Assembly: GCF_029203305.1 (NCBI RefSeq)
Contig: NC_089463.1
Location: forward strand, 1,319,001-1,383,000
Direction of reading: 5' to 3'
DNA from: Yamadazyma tenuis
Lineage: Eukaryota > Ascomycota > Pichiomycetes > Serinales > Debaryomycetaceae
DNA length: 64,000 bases
Shown: positions 36,980 to 46,668 of the stretch, piece by piece
Layout of the letters: each line of letters starts with the position of its first letter
Position numbering within the stretch: the stretch's first letter is position 1
Notes under the pieces: model-generated
The model's input: the letters and a program-made list of their open reading frames with translations, nothing else
Database searches by the model: none
What the model was told of the DNA's origin: nothing
Translations under genes and position numbers: made by a program

Positions 36980-37468
36980 ATGAGTGTTCCACAAACTGTC
37001 CAGGAACTTCTCCTGCCTGAGAATTGTGTAAACTCGTCACGTATCAGGGCATTTCTTGTGCTCTCCCGAATTGCCACTGATGATACTGTCAGAACTCATT
37101 TGAATGAGATTGATACCAGCAAGTGCGATATATTCTTTACCAGCACGATTGTACCTGAATGGAATGCAAGAGCTCAAGCCATCCGATACTGCTCTGACTA
37201 TGCCCAGAGCTTGCGCCAGGAAATCGGGGCCACTGTCGGTGACATTAAAGATGTACAACAAAAGTTTGATTTGAGATTGAACCCTTACGCTCTGCGAGAC
37301 TACCAGGAACAAGTTGAACAAAAGAGCGCCAAGATCGAAACTATAGAGAATTGGGTGCAAAACGAAACGACTGTCGAGTCGATCTTGAAGAACCAAACGG
37401 CTGAAACTTTCAGTCAAAAGTGTCAATATAAGGACTGGCTTCAGTATGCCATTGACATTTCCAAATGA
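36980..37468 (+). CDS. MIX23: Mitochondrial intermembrane-space protein Mix23 (CCDC58 family)
   Basis: A 162-residue member of the Mix23/CCDC58 (caffeine-induced death protein 2) family. Yeast Mix23 is an intermembrane-space protein imported by the Mia40 disulfide relay and supports protein import under stress. I choose the ATG at 36980; the longer frame starts at GTG. The four family cysteines are present in order: Cys16 in ENCVNSSR, Cys49 in SKCDIFF, Cys71 in IRYCSDY and Cys148 in SQKCQYKDW. The DDTVRTHLNE stretch (34-43) corresponds to the conserved DDxIxxxLN. No cleavable presequence is seen, as expected for a relay substrate. Confidence 0.88.
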   Translation: MSVPQTVQELLLPENCVNSSRIRAFLVLSRIATDDTVRTHLNEIDTSKCDIFFTSTIVPEWNARAQAIRYCSDYAQSLRQEIGATVGDIKDVQQKFDLRLNPYALRDYQEQVEQKSAKIETIENWVQNETTVESILKNQTAETFSQKCQYKDWLQYAIDISK

Positions 37469-37553
37469 TGTAGTCTGTAAAGAATCTTGTGTATATATTT
37501 TTGAAATAATGAATGCCTGAACATAGTAATACATTGGTCGAATATAGTGTCTC

Positions 37554-40154
37554 TTAGTGTTTATGGGCAGCGGCTGCTGCCAAGTATGCAAATCCTTTAG
37601 TATCCTTCAGTTTACTTCCAGCTTCCGGCGTCTTGTCCTTCTTGATTGGGATACTGGGAGTGGATTTAGCGGCACTAGAGGAGGATTTTGGTCTGGTTTT
37701 TTTGGGGGGTGGTGCTTCCTTTTCTTTTGGTTTGGCCAGGCTGCCGTTTGAGGCATTTTGTTTCGCAACCATATCCTTCGCAATCAATAGGCAGTCTATC
37801 CATCCGTAGTCAGAACCAAGTTTTACTTCCTTTCCAGCCTTATCAACAACAGCCACCATATCCTTAATAGGTTTTGAATCATTATTGATTCTCTTCAAGA
37901 AAATCAAGTCTCCTTTCTCTCTGATCAACTCTATTATGAGGTAACCATAGACATCTTCTCCATCTTCAGGAACGTCATCATCACTGTCCACAGTAATCGA
38001 TTCGAACTCATAGTCGTACATCAGATAATCTCCTCCTTGATTGGCTTTTAAGTCAATAAGCATCACATTTAATGCCCCATCGATGAAGAACACACGAGCC
38101 ATGTTAGTGATGATTGTCACCACCGGTTTTGCAGTCAGGTCCAAACTACGTTGATGGCTTGTAATTAATGTTTCAATCACATCGTCACTCAACTTCAGTG
38201 CCTTACGAACCTTAGAGTCCAACTGCAGCTTCATTATAACATCAAGCTTGAGGATCTTTTCGCTCGGCAATAAAAGCGGTGAAATCTCCTTGAACTTTAT
38301 CTTGAGAACAGGCAGATTGACTTGTTTCTTCGCTGGTGTACCTCTTGTTGGAGACACCGATCCTGACGATGTTTTAGGAGGTGAAGGTGCCTTGGGATCA
38401 CTTATTTTCATATTTGAGATAGCAGCCGCTGCTGCAGAAGCTTGGTTCATATTGTAAGCACTCTTTTGCTGAGGAAGGTTATATGGCAACGAAGATGACG
38501 AATTTTGTGTTTCTGCAACAGATCTGCTTTGATACTTCGGAACAGCAGTTTGAGAATTTGCAGCAAAAGAATTATTTGAGCGTACAGTTGGACGAGAGGA
38601 TGGAGCTTGTTGAATTTGGCTGTTTTTTGACTTCTGGTTTGGACTGCCATTGATGGCCATATACCCATAATTTTGGGGGTACACCTGGGTTGGAACAGAT
38701 TTCTGCTGGTAGGCTTGAGGAATCATACCAGAATTAGATTGTGTCAAGTTGGGAACGTGTTGTGAGATGGCTTGTTGTGTTATTTGCGAGATAGGAATTA
38801 CCGATGGAGACTGGTTGATGCTTTGGGGAGACTGCTGGATCGCCAAACCCTGCAGTGGTGATGAAGTATTTGCGGTAGCTGAATTCATCATATTTACTTG
38901 GTGTGTTGGACTGTAATTGACTCCAGGACCAGGTAACTTTTTGATTTTAGTAGCAGTGTCGTATGACTTTTTAGCCCCAATAGTTGGAATCAAGTTGAAA
39001 TCGGAGCTCTGTATTTGGGAATGTAATTGATGCTGCGAGCTCGATTTGTTCATATCCCTGTTAGAGCCTGTTCTAATCGATGTTGTGAAAGGTGATGAAG
39101 GGAACCCGTTCTTAATACTTGAAGGATCGTATGGCTCGAACCTAGGTACTTTTCTTCCCCAAATGAAGTTAGGATCATTCCATTGAACATTTTTAAACCA
39201 GCCAGCAGCTTGAATTTGGGGAATTGTAAGTCTCTTGGAGGGATCAAGGAGCAATACGTTTTCGATGATTTGAAGCACATCGTTGGGTAATGGGATATTT
39301 GGCTTGATAGAATAGTCAACGTTGATTATCTTCTCAAACGTCAAGTATTCAGTTTGGCCCTTGAAGGGAGGATTACCGTAGAAGAACTGGTATAGGACAC
39401 ATCCAATTGCCCAGATGTCAGTTTCAAACCCACAGACATTGTCTTTCAATAATTCGGGAGGAACATACTCAGCTGTACCGACAAACGAAGCCTTTCTGTC
39501 AACCCCATTGGAATCATCTCTTATTTGATCCTTGTAAATGCCATTGAAATCAATTGTTTCTTCGGATGTATCGTTGCTGTTACCCAAAAGTTTGGCTGCT
39601 CCGAAGTCAGTAATCTTCAAATTAAAGTCGAAGCCCACCAAAATATTCTCTGGTTTCAAATCTCTGTGAATTACCCCCTTGGAGTGGATAAATTTGACGG
39701 CGTCGATAATCTGACACATGTAGAAATGCAGGACTTGTTCACTCAATGAACCAAACTTTCTGATAATAGAGAGTAGCTCTCCATATTCGGCAAAATCAAG
39801 TACAAAAAAAAGACTAGATTCGTCCTGGAAAGTGTAGTACAACTGAACAATCCCGGGATGCTGTAAACCTAATCTGTGTAAAGTGGTCTTTTCGATGTTA
39901 ACGTATTTGATTTTATCTTCCTTGACTATATGCCTCTTTGAAAGGACTTTTATTGCATAGGTCTTCTTATTAAATAAATCAACGGCGGAGTAAACGGTCG
40001 AATACGACCCTTCACCAATGGTAGCGCCAAATTGATAGTCCCTGGCCGAACGCTTCTTGAAATTCATACTGCCATTGGCCCCATTATTGGCAGGGGCAGC
40101 CAAGTTTGACGTTTGATTGAATTGTTGGGAGGTAGGTACTGCTATCCCCGACAT
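37554..40154 (-). CDS. PKH2: PDK1-type protein kinase (Pkh1/Pkh2 orthologue)
   Basis: An 866-residue AGC master kinase. Yeast Pkh1/2 respond to sphingoid bases at eisosomes and phosphorylate the activation loops of Ypk1, Pkc1 and Sch9. The kinase domain spans about residues 38-330: glycine loop GEGSYSTVY, lysine in YAIKVLSK, catalytic HRDLKPENIL, DFG in ITDFGAA, and the PDK1-type SFVGTAEYVPPE. A long Gln/Ser/Asn-rich section (340-600) follows, then a C-terminal conserved part (about 620-830) with the beta-rich pattern of a PH-like domain (VARVFFIDGALNVMLIDLK). The tail is Lys/Ser/Ala-rich. Orthology to Pkh1 versus Pkh2 is unresolved; the symbol is provisional. Confidence 0.9.
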   Translation of the reverse strand: MSGIAVPTSQQFNQTSNLAAPANNGANGSMNFKKRSARDYQFGATIGEGSYSTVYSAVDLFNKKTYAIKVLSKRHIVKEDKIKYVNIEKTTLHRLGLQHPGIVQLYYTFQDESSLFFVLDFAEYGELLSIIRKFGSLSEQVLHFYMCQIIDAVKFIHSKGVIHRDLKPENILVGFDFNLKITDFGAAKLLGNSNDTSEETIDFNGIYKDQIRDDSNGVDRKASFVGTAEYVPPELLKDNVCGFETDIWAIGCVLYQFFYGNPPFKGQTEYLTFEKIINVDYSIKPNIPLPNDVLQIIENVLLLDPSKRLTIPQIQAAGWFKNVQWNDPNFIWGRKVPRFEPYDPSSIKNGFPSSPFTTSIRTGSNRDMNKSSSQHQLHSQIQSSDFNLIPTIGAKKSYDTATKIKKLPGPGVNYSPTHQVNMMNSATANTSSPLQGLAIQQSPQSINQSPSVIPISQITQQAISQHVPNLTQSNSGMIPQAYQQKSVPTQVYPQNYGYMAINGSPNQKSKNSQIQQAPSSRPTVRSNNSFAANSQTAVPKYQSRSVAETQNSSSSLPYNLPQQKSAYNMNQASAAAAAISNMKISDPKAPSPPKTSSGSVSPTRGTPAKKQVNLPVLKIKFKEISPLLLPSEKILKLDVIMKLQLDSKVRKALKLSDDVIETLITSHQRSLDLTAKPVVTIITNMARVFFIDGALNVMLIDLKANQGGDYLMYDYEFESITVDSDDDVPEDGEDVYGYLIIELIREKGDLIFLKRINNDSKPIKDMVAVVDKAGKEVKLGSDYGWIDCLLIAKDMVAKQNASNGSLAKPKEKEAPPPKKTRPKSSSSAAKSTPSIPIKKDKTPEAGSKLKDTKGFAYLAAAAAHKH

Positions 40155-40797
40155 GGCTATTGAGGAGTGGGAACTTGTGATCGGATAAGAGATTTAAATG
40201 AAGGGGGGAAGCAGTGCACTCGAAACTAGGAGAACAGGGATGGGGCATATATTTGGAACAAACTTCCGATCTTTATGTGAAGATGAAACGGAGTGGAACA
40301 GTTGTTGAAAGTTGCAAGCGGGAATCAAAAATTTGGCCAGATCTCCTAATTGAGAACCAGGTGCGAATTAGCTTTTGACTTGGCTTTGATGCTAACTCGT
40401 CAATATGTCTAATAAAAGTATAGGGACCGCAACGTAGGCGACCTAGAGTACTATACGCTACTTCTACCATGTCCAGAGTCTTTCCGAATCGACCAATTCT
40501 TCCAAGGAGCGTTTGTTCTGCTGAATTCATCATTTTTTTTCATTGACCGTGTTTGGTTCGAACCACGCCTACAAGACACACGATTCAAACCTACTTTTGA
40601 CTATTATTCCCAGTGTGCATGTCAAAACAAACCTTATGAAGCTCTCATATAGTACCAGTTTGTTGGGATATGTTAACTTGGGTTTATGCCCATAATTATT
40701 ATATTTGCAAGGACTCCAATGCTGAAGTTCGTTATTTGATGCAAATGCAATCACACTTAAAATTTTCGCTGCTTCCGAATTCTGATACACTTGTGTG
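40155..40797. promoter_or_regulatory. Divergent promoter between PKH and OCT1
   Basis: This 643-bp spacer contains no gene that I can support. GGTTCGAACC at 40555-40564 resembles a tRNA B box but no A box or cloverleaf is found on either strand. Several short AT-rich tracts occur near 40690-40700. It seems to be regulatory sequence for two divergent genes. Confidence 0.35.
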
Positions 40798-43146
40798 ATG
40801 CATCTCAACTATCGACTACTACGAAGATTAGGACCGGGCGTCCGTCCAACGTGTCTTTCCCAACACTCCCTGTTCAGGTCACTGGTAGCTATCAGGACCT
40901 TGACTTACAGTCCCCCCGCTGACCTCTTGAAAAAAGTGTTTGATGATCAGCGATTTTACAATGACTTCAACAGAAAACATAAAAGCACCATCAACGTTGG
41001 ACTTTTCACCAACGAACACTTGAAGGATCCAAAGGGCCTTGTTCAGTTTTCCAAGGACTCTCTTCGTGATGCCAAAAGCTTGGTAGCCCAGATGTTGGCA
41101 GATGTGAAACATGGAGAAGAGGGTCGTTTGACATATATTCGAAAGCTTGACCAGCTTAGCGACATCTTGTGCCGGGTCATCGACGTTGCTGAATTCATCA
41201 GAAATGCACACCCGCAACAAGCATGGGTAGAGGCCGCTCAAAAAACCCATGAAATCTTGTTTGAATACATGAACCAGTTGAACACAAATGTCGATTTGTA
41301 CACCAATTTAGTCATGGTGTTAAACGATGAAGCTATCGGGGCTCAGTTAACGGACGAAGAGATTAATGTGGGCGAGTACTTGAAGCAGGACTTTGAAAAA
41401 TCGGGCATTCATATGGATGAAAAGTCGAGGAGGAACTTTGTGGAGTTGACTCAGGAAATTTCGGTCATTGGAGCGAACTATTCCAACGGATTACACAATT
41501 TGGAGTCGATGTGGTGTGATGTGGATAGAGGTGACTTTGAAAACATTTCCGACGCTAATTTGAAGAAAGAAATCCTTAGTTTTCAGCTGAGATCTCCTAC
41601 TTTTGAGAGAGGTAGAACTAACGTAGTTCTGATTCCGTTGATGGAACACATTCCATACTACGTGTTAACGAACTGCTCTTCAGAAGCAATCCGAAGAAAG
41701 GTGTGGATTGCTTATCACAACGCTTCGAAGCATCAGATAGGCCTTTTAAATGGATTCATCAGGTATAGAGCTGTTTTGGCTCGGATGCTTGGATACGAAT
41801 CTTATGCCCACCATCAATTGGAATACAAGATGGCAAAGAATCCAGAAAATGTTAAAGCATTTTTGAATAAGGTTCAGGCTACGTTATTGGATAGCAAGGA
41901 GAACCGGTTGATGGACGAAATCAGATCCCTTTATGCGTACAAACCAAATGCTGATATGACATTGAGTGACGATGAAATAATTCACGAGGTAAAGCCTTGG
42001 GATAGGGACTATTTATTAAACAAGCTTCAGACCGATCCTCGGAACCTGGCAGTAGACTCGAACGAGATCAAGGAGTATCTTTCCATAGGAACGGTGATGT
42101 CAGGGTTGAATCAGTTATTTGAGAGCATTTACCAGATTCAATTGATACCAGAAGCCGTGGGTAAAGGCGAGACTTGGGAGAAGGGACAAGTAAGGAAGAT
42201 TCGGGTATTTGATACCCAAAACCAGATCACTTTGGGTTACTTGTACATAGATTTTTGGTCCCCGAAAGTGTTTCCATCTCACTTCACTATTGTGTGTTCC
42301 AGACAGTTGAACACCGATATTGGTATTGAGTCCAAGGATGAAGTCAAAAATCAAGTTCACTTGGATGACAGTGAAACTTACCAACTTCCTGTGGTTTCAT
42401 TGGTCTTCAACTTCCATAAACTGACATCAATCTTCCCTTTTGCAACAGGTCCAAGCTTACTCAATCTAGAACAAGTTGAAACGATTTTTCATGAGATGGG
42501 GCATGCCATGCATTCTATGATTGGAAGAACAAAACTCCAAAATCTTTCGGGAACAAGAGCCGCCACTGATTTTGTGGAACTTCCCTCTGTGTTGATGGAA
42601 TCGTTTGCTAAAGATCCTAGAGTAATTTGCAAAATTGCCAAACATTACAAGACTGGAGAACCACTAGATCAAGAAATGTTCGAAAAACACCAGAAACAGA
42701 AAGTTATCTTGTACGATAGCGAAATATTCATGCAGTCGAAAATGGCCTTGTTAGATCAAGTGCTACACAACGCAGACACTGTGGCTCTCATGGTGGACAA
42801 TTTCGATACATTTGATACTACTCCCATCTATCATAAGCTAGAATCTGATTTGGGAATTTTTGCTGACAAGTGGTCAACCTGGCATGGGAAATTTTTGCAT
42901 TTGTTTTCATATGGTGCCGTTTATTATTCTTATTTATTGGACAGGGCAATTGCTGACAAAGTTTACAAAGAACTATTTTATCTGGATCCGTGGAGTTTGA
43001 AGGCTGGTAACAAATATAAGGAGAGTATTTTGAAGTGGGGTGGTACCCGGGACCCATGGTTATGCCTTGCCGATGCTTTAGATAACGAAAGATTAAAAGC
43101 TGGTGATTTCAAAGCCATGGAGATCATTGCTGCCGACTTTAAGTGA
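40798..43146 (+). CDS. OCT1: Mitochondrial intermediate peptidase
   Basis: A 782-residue zinc metallopeptidase (family M3) of the mitochondrial matrix that removes an octapeptide from imported proteins after MPP cleavage. The ATG at 40798 is used; the frame opens one codon earlier at GTG. The N-terminus (MHLNYRLLRRLGPGVRPTC) is a basic presequence. The active site FHEMGHAMHSMIGRT (HEMGH at 565-569) is followed by the downstream glutamate in the SVLMESFA segment (about 601-605). The length matches yeast Oct1 (772). Confidence 0.96.
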   Translation: MHLNYRLLRRLGPGVRPTCLSQHSLFRSLVAIRTLTYSPPADLLKKVFDDQRFYNDFNRKHKSTINVGLFTNEHLKDPKGLVQFSKDSLRDAKSLVAQMLADVKHGEEGRLTYIRKLDQLSDILCRVIDVAEFIRNAHPQQAWVEAAQKTHEILFEYMNQLNTNVDLYTNLVMVLNDEAIGAQLTDEEINVGEYLKQDFEKSGIHMDEKSRRNFVELTQEISVIGANYSNGLHNLESMWCDVDRGDFENISDANLKKEILSFQLRSPTFERGRTNVVLIPLMEHIPYYVLTNCSSEAIRRKVWIAYHNASKHQIGLLNGFIRYRAVLARMLGYESYAHHQLEYKMAKNPENVKAFLNKVQATLLDSKENRLMDEIRSLYAYKPNADMTLSDDEIIHEVKPWDRDYLLNKLQTDPRNLAVDSNEIKEYLSIGTVMSGLNQLFESIYQIQLIPEAVGKGETWEKGQVRKIRVFDTQNQITLGYLYIDFWSPKVFPSHFTIVCSRQLNTDIGIESKDEVKNQVHLDDSETYQLPVVSLVFNFHKLTSIFPFATGPSLLNLEQVETIFHEMGHAMHSMIGRTKLQNLSGTRAATDFVELPSVLMESFAKDPRVICKIAKHYKTGEPLDQEMFEKHQKQKVILYDSEIFMQSKMALLDQVLHNADTVALMVDNFDTFDTTPIYHKLESDLGIFADKWSTWHGKFLHLFSYGAVYYSYLLDRAIADKVYKELFYLDPWSLKAGNKYKESILKWGGTRDPWLCLADALDNERLKAGDFKAMEIIAADFK

Positions 43147-43578
43147 TGACTTTTTAGTTCACTTTCACAGTTAAGTTTATTCCTATCAAATAATTGCCTG
43201 AGAGAATTCATTCACCTACATCATATGCACAGTTGTAGCACTAGCTGTCAACCATCCAACTCATATCGAATTCACTACAGTTATTTATATAGACACGAAT
43301 TGACATATCGGTATTTGCATCAAAACACTGTCCACCATTATAAGCTAAAGAGTTGCAACATAAAAAATTTAGCTATTTATTTGATAATCTTATTTGCAGC
43401 AAAATGAAGTGATCATGTATTATCACATTCACAGTGGCTGCAATCATAACCAATCTCTAGCTTGCAAACTGCGTTGCGCGGAAAAATTTTCAGATATCCC
43501 ACTCTTCCTGATAGCATTTAAAACCACAAAACCCATCTTTGACCACTGAAGATCCCGCATCCTTGATTATATTCAACA
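43147..43578. other. Spacer between OCT1 and the MDM31/32 gene
   Basis: This 432-bp stretch is AT-rich. It should hold the OCT1 terminator and the next promoter. I see no small gene, tRNA or repeat in it. Confidence 0.3.
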
Positions 43579-45543
43579 ATGTACTCAATTAGGACCTCTC
43601 CGGGACTACTTTCAACAAGTTTTAAAAGTCACAGACATATTTTTGGATCCGGGGGAATCTTTATTCATCGCAGCATTCAGCCGGCAATCCTCAGATCACA
43701 AAAGAGAAGTACGCAATCGGACGTGTTTCAACGATCATTTCATGCTACATATCGGGCATTGAACATTCAACCTCCTAAACCTCAGCCTAAGTCCGACTTT
43801 GCCTCAACCACAAAGGAGAAATTCCAACTCACAAAGAGTAAATTGCTTGCTCAGGCTTCCGGGCCACTTTCTCGGCTACTTATTCACATAAAATGGCCTT
43901 TAAAGAGAAATAACAAGCCTTTCTCCATTGACGATATGTCTGCTATGTTTTCTTGGGTAGTCATGGGCAATGTGTTGTGGATTCTTCTTGGAACCACGAC
44001 CTTTGGCCTCACTTTACTCTACTCATTACACACATTTGACAGCTTAGTCAATAAGATCCTTGCATATTTCAATCACGATAATGACGATAATAACGACAAC
44101 AATGATCAAAACAAAAAGGGCGGCAAAGCCTCCGGCCCTCAAAAAGATGACAGTATATTGGGGTACTTAACAAGTTCTATTTTATCCCATGGCCTAGGAA
44201 TCAAAATTGAGTTTGAAAAGAAGGGTATTCTTCCCGAATTCAACGATGGGAAACTCATCTTCAAGAACATTAGACTCAAAAGTTTGGATAATGAACACTC
44301 CAATGTTTCTTTCAGCTGTGACGTTCAATCTTTGAGTCTCTCGTTGTCATTCGGCAAATGGTCCGATGGACATGGGTTAATCAAGGATTTGGAAATATTT
44401 GGACTCAACGGGAAAGTGTTGAAGAAATACGAATTGCACCTGTCACTGGTGGACACCGCTTCGCCATTTGTCTTCAGAAGATTGCATGACTCGATTCATT
44501 TCCAATTCGATATGAGTGACCAAAAAGATGTATTGGCTTCTCCGAAAAAGCCAAGAGTAGATCCCAACTATGAATTAAATCTGGTCAAGATCCATGATTC
44601 TTACTTTGAAGTATTTGACTCCAAGACTCAAGATGAACCATTGAAATTTTCCATCTTCAACTGTGAGCTTCCCAAACTCACTGGTAAGTCTTTACTTGTT
44701 GACTTTTTCAATGCTTCCAATGTTACTGGATCAATAAACGGTTCCATGTTCACAATTCATAAGAAACAGGACTATAATGCTAGACCTTCTGAGAACACCA
44801 TCAGATTCAAATTGGATGGAATTGATATGGGAGGCTTGGCACATAGCAATCCTCAGCTGAAGTTCAATTGGATATTGAATGGGAAAGCAGAGATTGTGGC
44901 TGATATCCGATTCCCAAGTCCGGGTGTTGAGGAGAATTCTTTGTTCAAGATTGAGTACAAGAGATTTGCTGAAATCATCAACAGAGTATTTTATGATCTT
45001 GGTACAATTAACAACAAGAACGATGAACCTATCACCAAAAGAGATGACTCTCATGATGATGCAAAGTTGATGAAAGGAGCTCTACAAGCAATATATCAGA
45101 CCTTTAATATGGACCAAGAAGATAACCGTCAAATTGTCTCCAGTGAGTTCAATCTGGAATATGTGTTTATCGATGCCAAAGTCAAGTTCTATAACCTTCA
45201 GGCTACCTTGCCCAAAGAATTGCCTTTGGCTTCCACTGGTAATGTTCCATTCTTGAACTTGCATGATTTAAGGTCCCTTGTATCATATATTAACAAAATT
45301 GACACCGAAAACAAACCTCCTATTACAATGAAGACCATGGTGATTGAGAAGCTCGAAGATCTTTACAATGTTGAGCACTTGACCCAGACAAGAGTTTTCG
45401 ATGTTATAGTTAGTGAAATCTATGAAGAGTTCCTCAAGATGGTTAAAATGGATGAAGAACGTATCATCAGTGAGAAGTCTTCATTATGGTCCCACTCAGT
45501 TGCTAGCCAATTGTTGTTACTTGGTTTGGGTGCCATAGTCTAA
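43579..45543 (+). CDS. MDM31: Mitochondrial distribution/morphology inner-membrane protein (Mdm31/Mdm32)
   Basis: A 654-residue mitochondrial inner-membrane protein of the Mdm31/Mdm32 family, which is required for normal mitochondrial shape, mtDNA stability and cardiolipin metabolism. Residues 1-65 form a basic, Ser-rich presequence. PFSIDDMSAMFSWVVMGNVLWILLGTTTFGL (about 115-145) gives the first transmembrane segment and is a family hallmark. An Asp/Asn run (DNDDNNDNNDQN, about 171-182) precedes a long intermembrane-space domain (FNWILNGKAEIVADIRFPSP near 430), and LLLLGLGAIV forms a short hydrophobic C-terminus. I cannot separate Mdm31 from Mdm32 with certainty; Mdm31 is chosen from general similarity. 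Confidence 0.85.
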   Translation: MYSIRTSPGLLSTSFKSHRHIFGSGGIFIHRSIQPAILRSQKRSTQSDVFQRSFHATYRALNIQPPKPQPKSDFASTTKEKFQLTKSKLLAQASGPLSRLLIHIKWPLKRNNKPFSIDDMSAMFSWVVMGNVLWILLGTTTFGLTLLYSLHTFDSLVNKILAYFNHDNDDNNDNNDQNKKGGKASGPQKDDSILGYLTSSILSHGLGIKIEFEKKGILPEFNDGKLIFKNIRLKSLDNEHSNVSFSCDVQSLSLSLSFGKWSDGHGLIKDLEIFGLNGKVLKKYELHLSLVDTASPFVFRRLHDSIHFQFDMSDQKDVLASPKKPRVDPNYELNLVKIHDSYFEVFDSKTQDEPLKFSIFNCELPKLTGKSLLVDFFNASNVTGSINGSMFTIHKKQDYNARPSENTIRFKLDGIDMGGLAHSNPQLKFNWILNGKAEIVADIRFPSPGVEENSLFKIEYKRFAEIINRVFYDLGTINNKNDEPITKRDDSHDDAKLMKGALQAIYQTFNMDQEDNRQIVSSEFNLEYVFIDAKVKFYNLQATLPKELPLASTGNVPFLNLHDLRSLVSYINKIDTENKPPITMKTMVIEKLEDLYNVEHLTQTRVFDVIVSEIYEEFLKMVKMDEERIISEKSSLWSHSVASQLLLLGLGAIV

Positions 45544-45598
45544 CTGTAAATAATTTATCTATCTGCATGTACATTTCATTATATTGTCTCGTAATTTA

Positions 45599-46246
45599 CT
45601 ACTTCTCTTCGAGGCTCTTTTTCACCAAAGGAACGCTGAACTTGGCCTTGGAGCTGAGAAGTTCTTGGGCCAAATCTTCGTCTTTCAAAGCTTTGGCTCC
45701 AATTCCAAGAAGCAAACCTTGCTTACGTTTTGCCGTATTTGTCTGAGGTTTGGTGACAGCCAGCTTTCCATTCCATCCCATTCCTCTTAGAAGAGCCATT
45801 CCAAATTCTTCGACTGGCACCTCATCGTAAGACTCAGTAGTCATATCTTCTGCATCACCTACCCGTGGGTTTGGGGTTTCGATGACAGGCCCGCTGCTTA
45901 TGGTGACCCCATTCATAACTGCTAGTCTCGCTTGGCTGTCGAGATCTCCAGAAGCTTCGATGACATCCGCTGCCCTTTCTCGTGGGAGTTCTGGTTTTGT
46001 GGGTATCCTGCGGCTCAAAAAACTCGGTTTGATGACAAGAGATTCTGTTTTGTTGGCTTTTGCCTCGGCCTTAGGATCAAAAGATTCGATGACTGTTTTC
46101 TTATTCTCCTCATCTTCCGAGTCAGACTCATTTGCAAATGCATTCTTCTTTTTCGGTACATCTTTCTTCTGGCCCCCGAGCAGAAATCCTAGTTTGTTTT
46201 TCGATTCGGCCTTTTTTGGTTTAAGTTTAAACAGAAACCCAGACAT
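45599..46246 (-). CDS. SPP2: Pre-mRNA splicing factor Spp2 (G-patch)
   Basis: A 215-residue nuclear splicing factor. Yeast Spp2 binds the DEAH helicase Prp2 and couples it to the spliceosome before the first catalytic step. The G-patch lies at about 143-165 (YDEVPVEEFGMALLRGMGWN), with the VPVEEFGxALLRGMGW core characteristic of Spp2/GPKOW. The N-terminus is Lys-rich with LGFLLG, and an acidic stretch (ESDSEDEEN) follows. The length is close to yeast Spp2 (185). Confidence 0.93.
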   Translation of the reverse strand: MSGFLFKLKPKKAESKNKLGFLLGGQKKDVPKKKNAFANESDSEDEENKKTVIESFDPKAEAKANKTESLVIKPSFLSRRIPTKPELPRERAADVIEASGDLDSQARLAVMNGVTISSGPVIETPNPRVGDAEDMTTESYDEVPVEEFGMALLRGMGWNGKLAVTKPQTNTAKRKQGLLLGIGAKALKDEDLAQELLSSKAKFSVPLVKKSLEEK

Positions 46247-46668
46247 TGCAGGACGACTTTTTGAAGACAGATTTGATATCGCATCGCGAGTTGCCAGCGC
46301 GGGTTTGCAGCCAGAATACTCGAACGGCTGTAAATATGTTTAGGAAATGCAAACCTGGGTGGGCTTGTGCCCGTCTATTGTTTACTGGCAGGGAAGTTAG
46401 TCCCAATAGTTAGATTTGGACTTCTGGTCGCTTGTGTTGCTGGCACCCTATTGGAAATATTCTCCCTTTATCGACATCCGAACAACAAGCAATTTTCGAA
46501 CACCATTCATACACTGAAAGCACTGTTTCTGTGTCTAAGACTCGTTGTGTTCATTGGTACTGATTTCTCTTCCCATAGCATTCACTGCTTTTTTTGTATT
46601 TCATCAATAAACCAGTGCAAAACGCGTTTCGCGAAGCCTCAAAACATAGTACATTGAGGTGAAGAGGA
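46247..46668. promoter_or_regulatory. Divergent SPP2/ELG1 promoter with an MCB box
   Basis: This 422-bp region separates divergent SPP2 and ELG1. ACGCGT, the MluI cell-cycle box bound by MBF in yeast, occurs at 46622-46627, about 42 bp before the ELG1 start, and is directly followed by TTTCGCG, the reverse of the related CGCGAAA (SCB-type) site. G1/S induction of the downstream replication gene is therefore likely. No other gene is visible. Confidence 0.6.

Noticed and set aside
40555..40564. GGTTCGAACC resembling a tRNA B box
   Set aside because: No A box, anticodon stem or acceptor stem can be formed on either strand.
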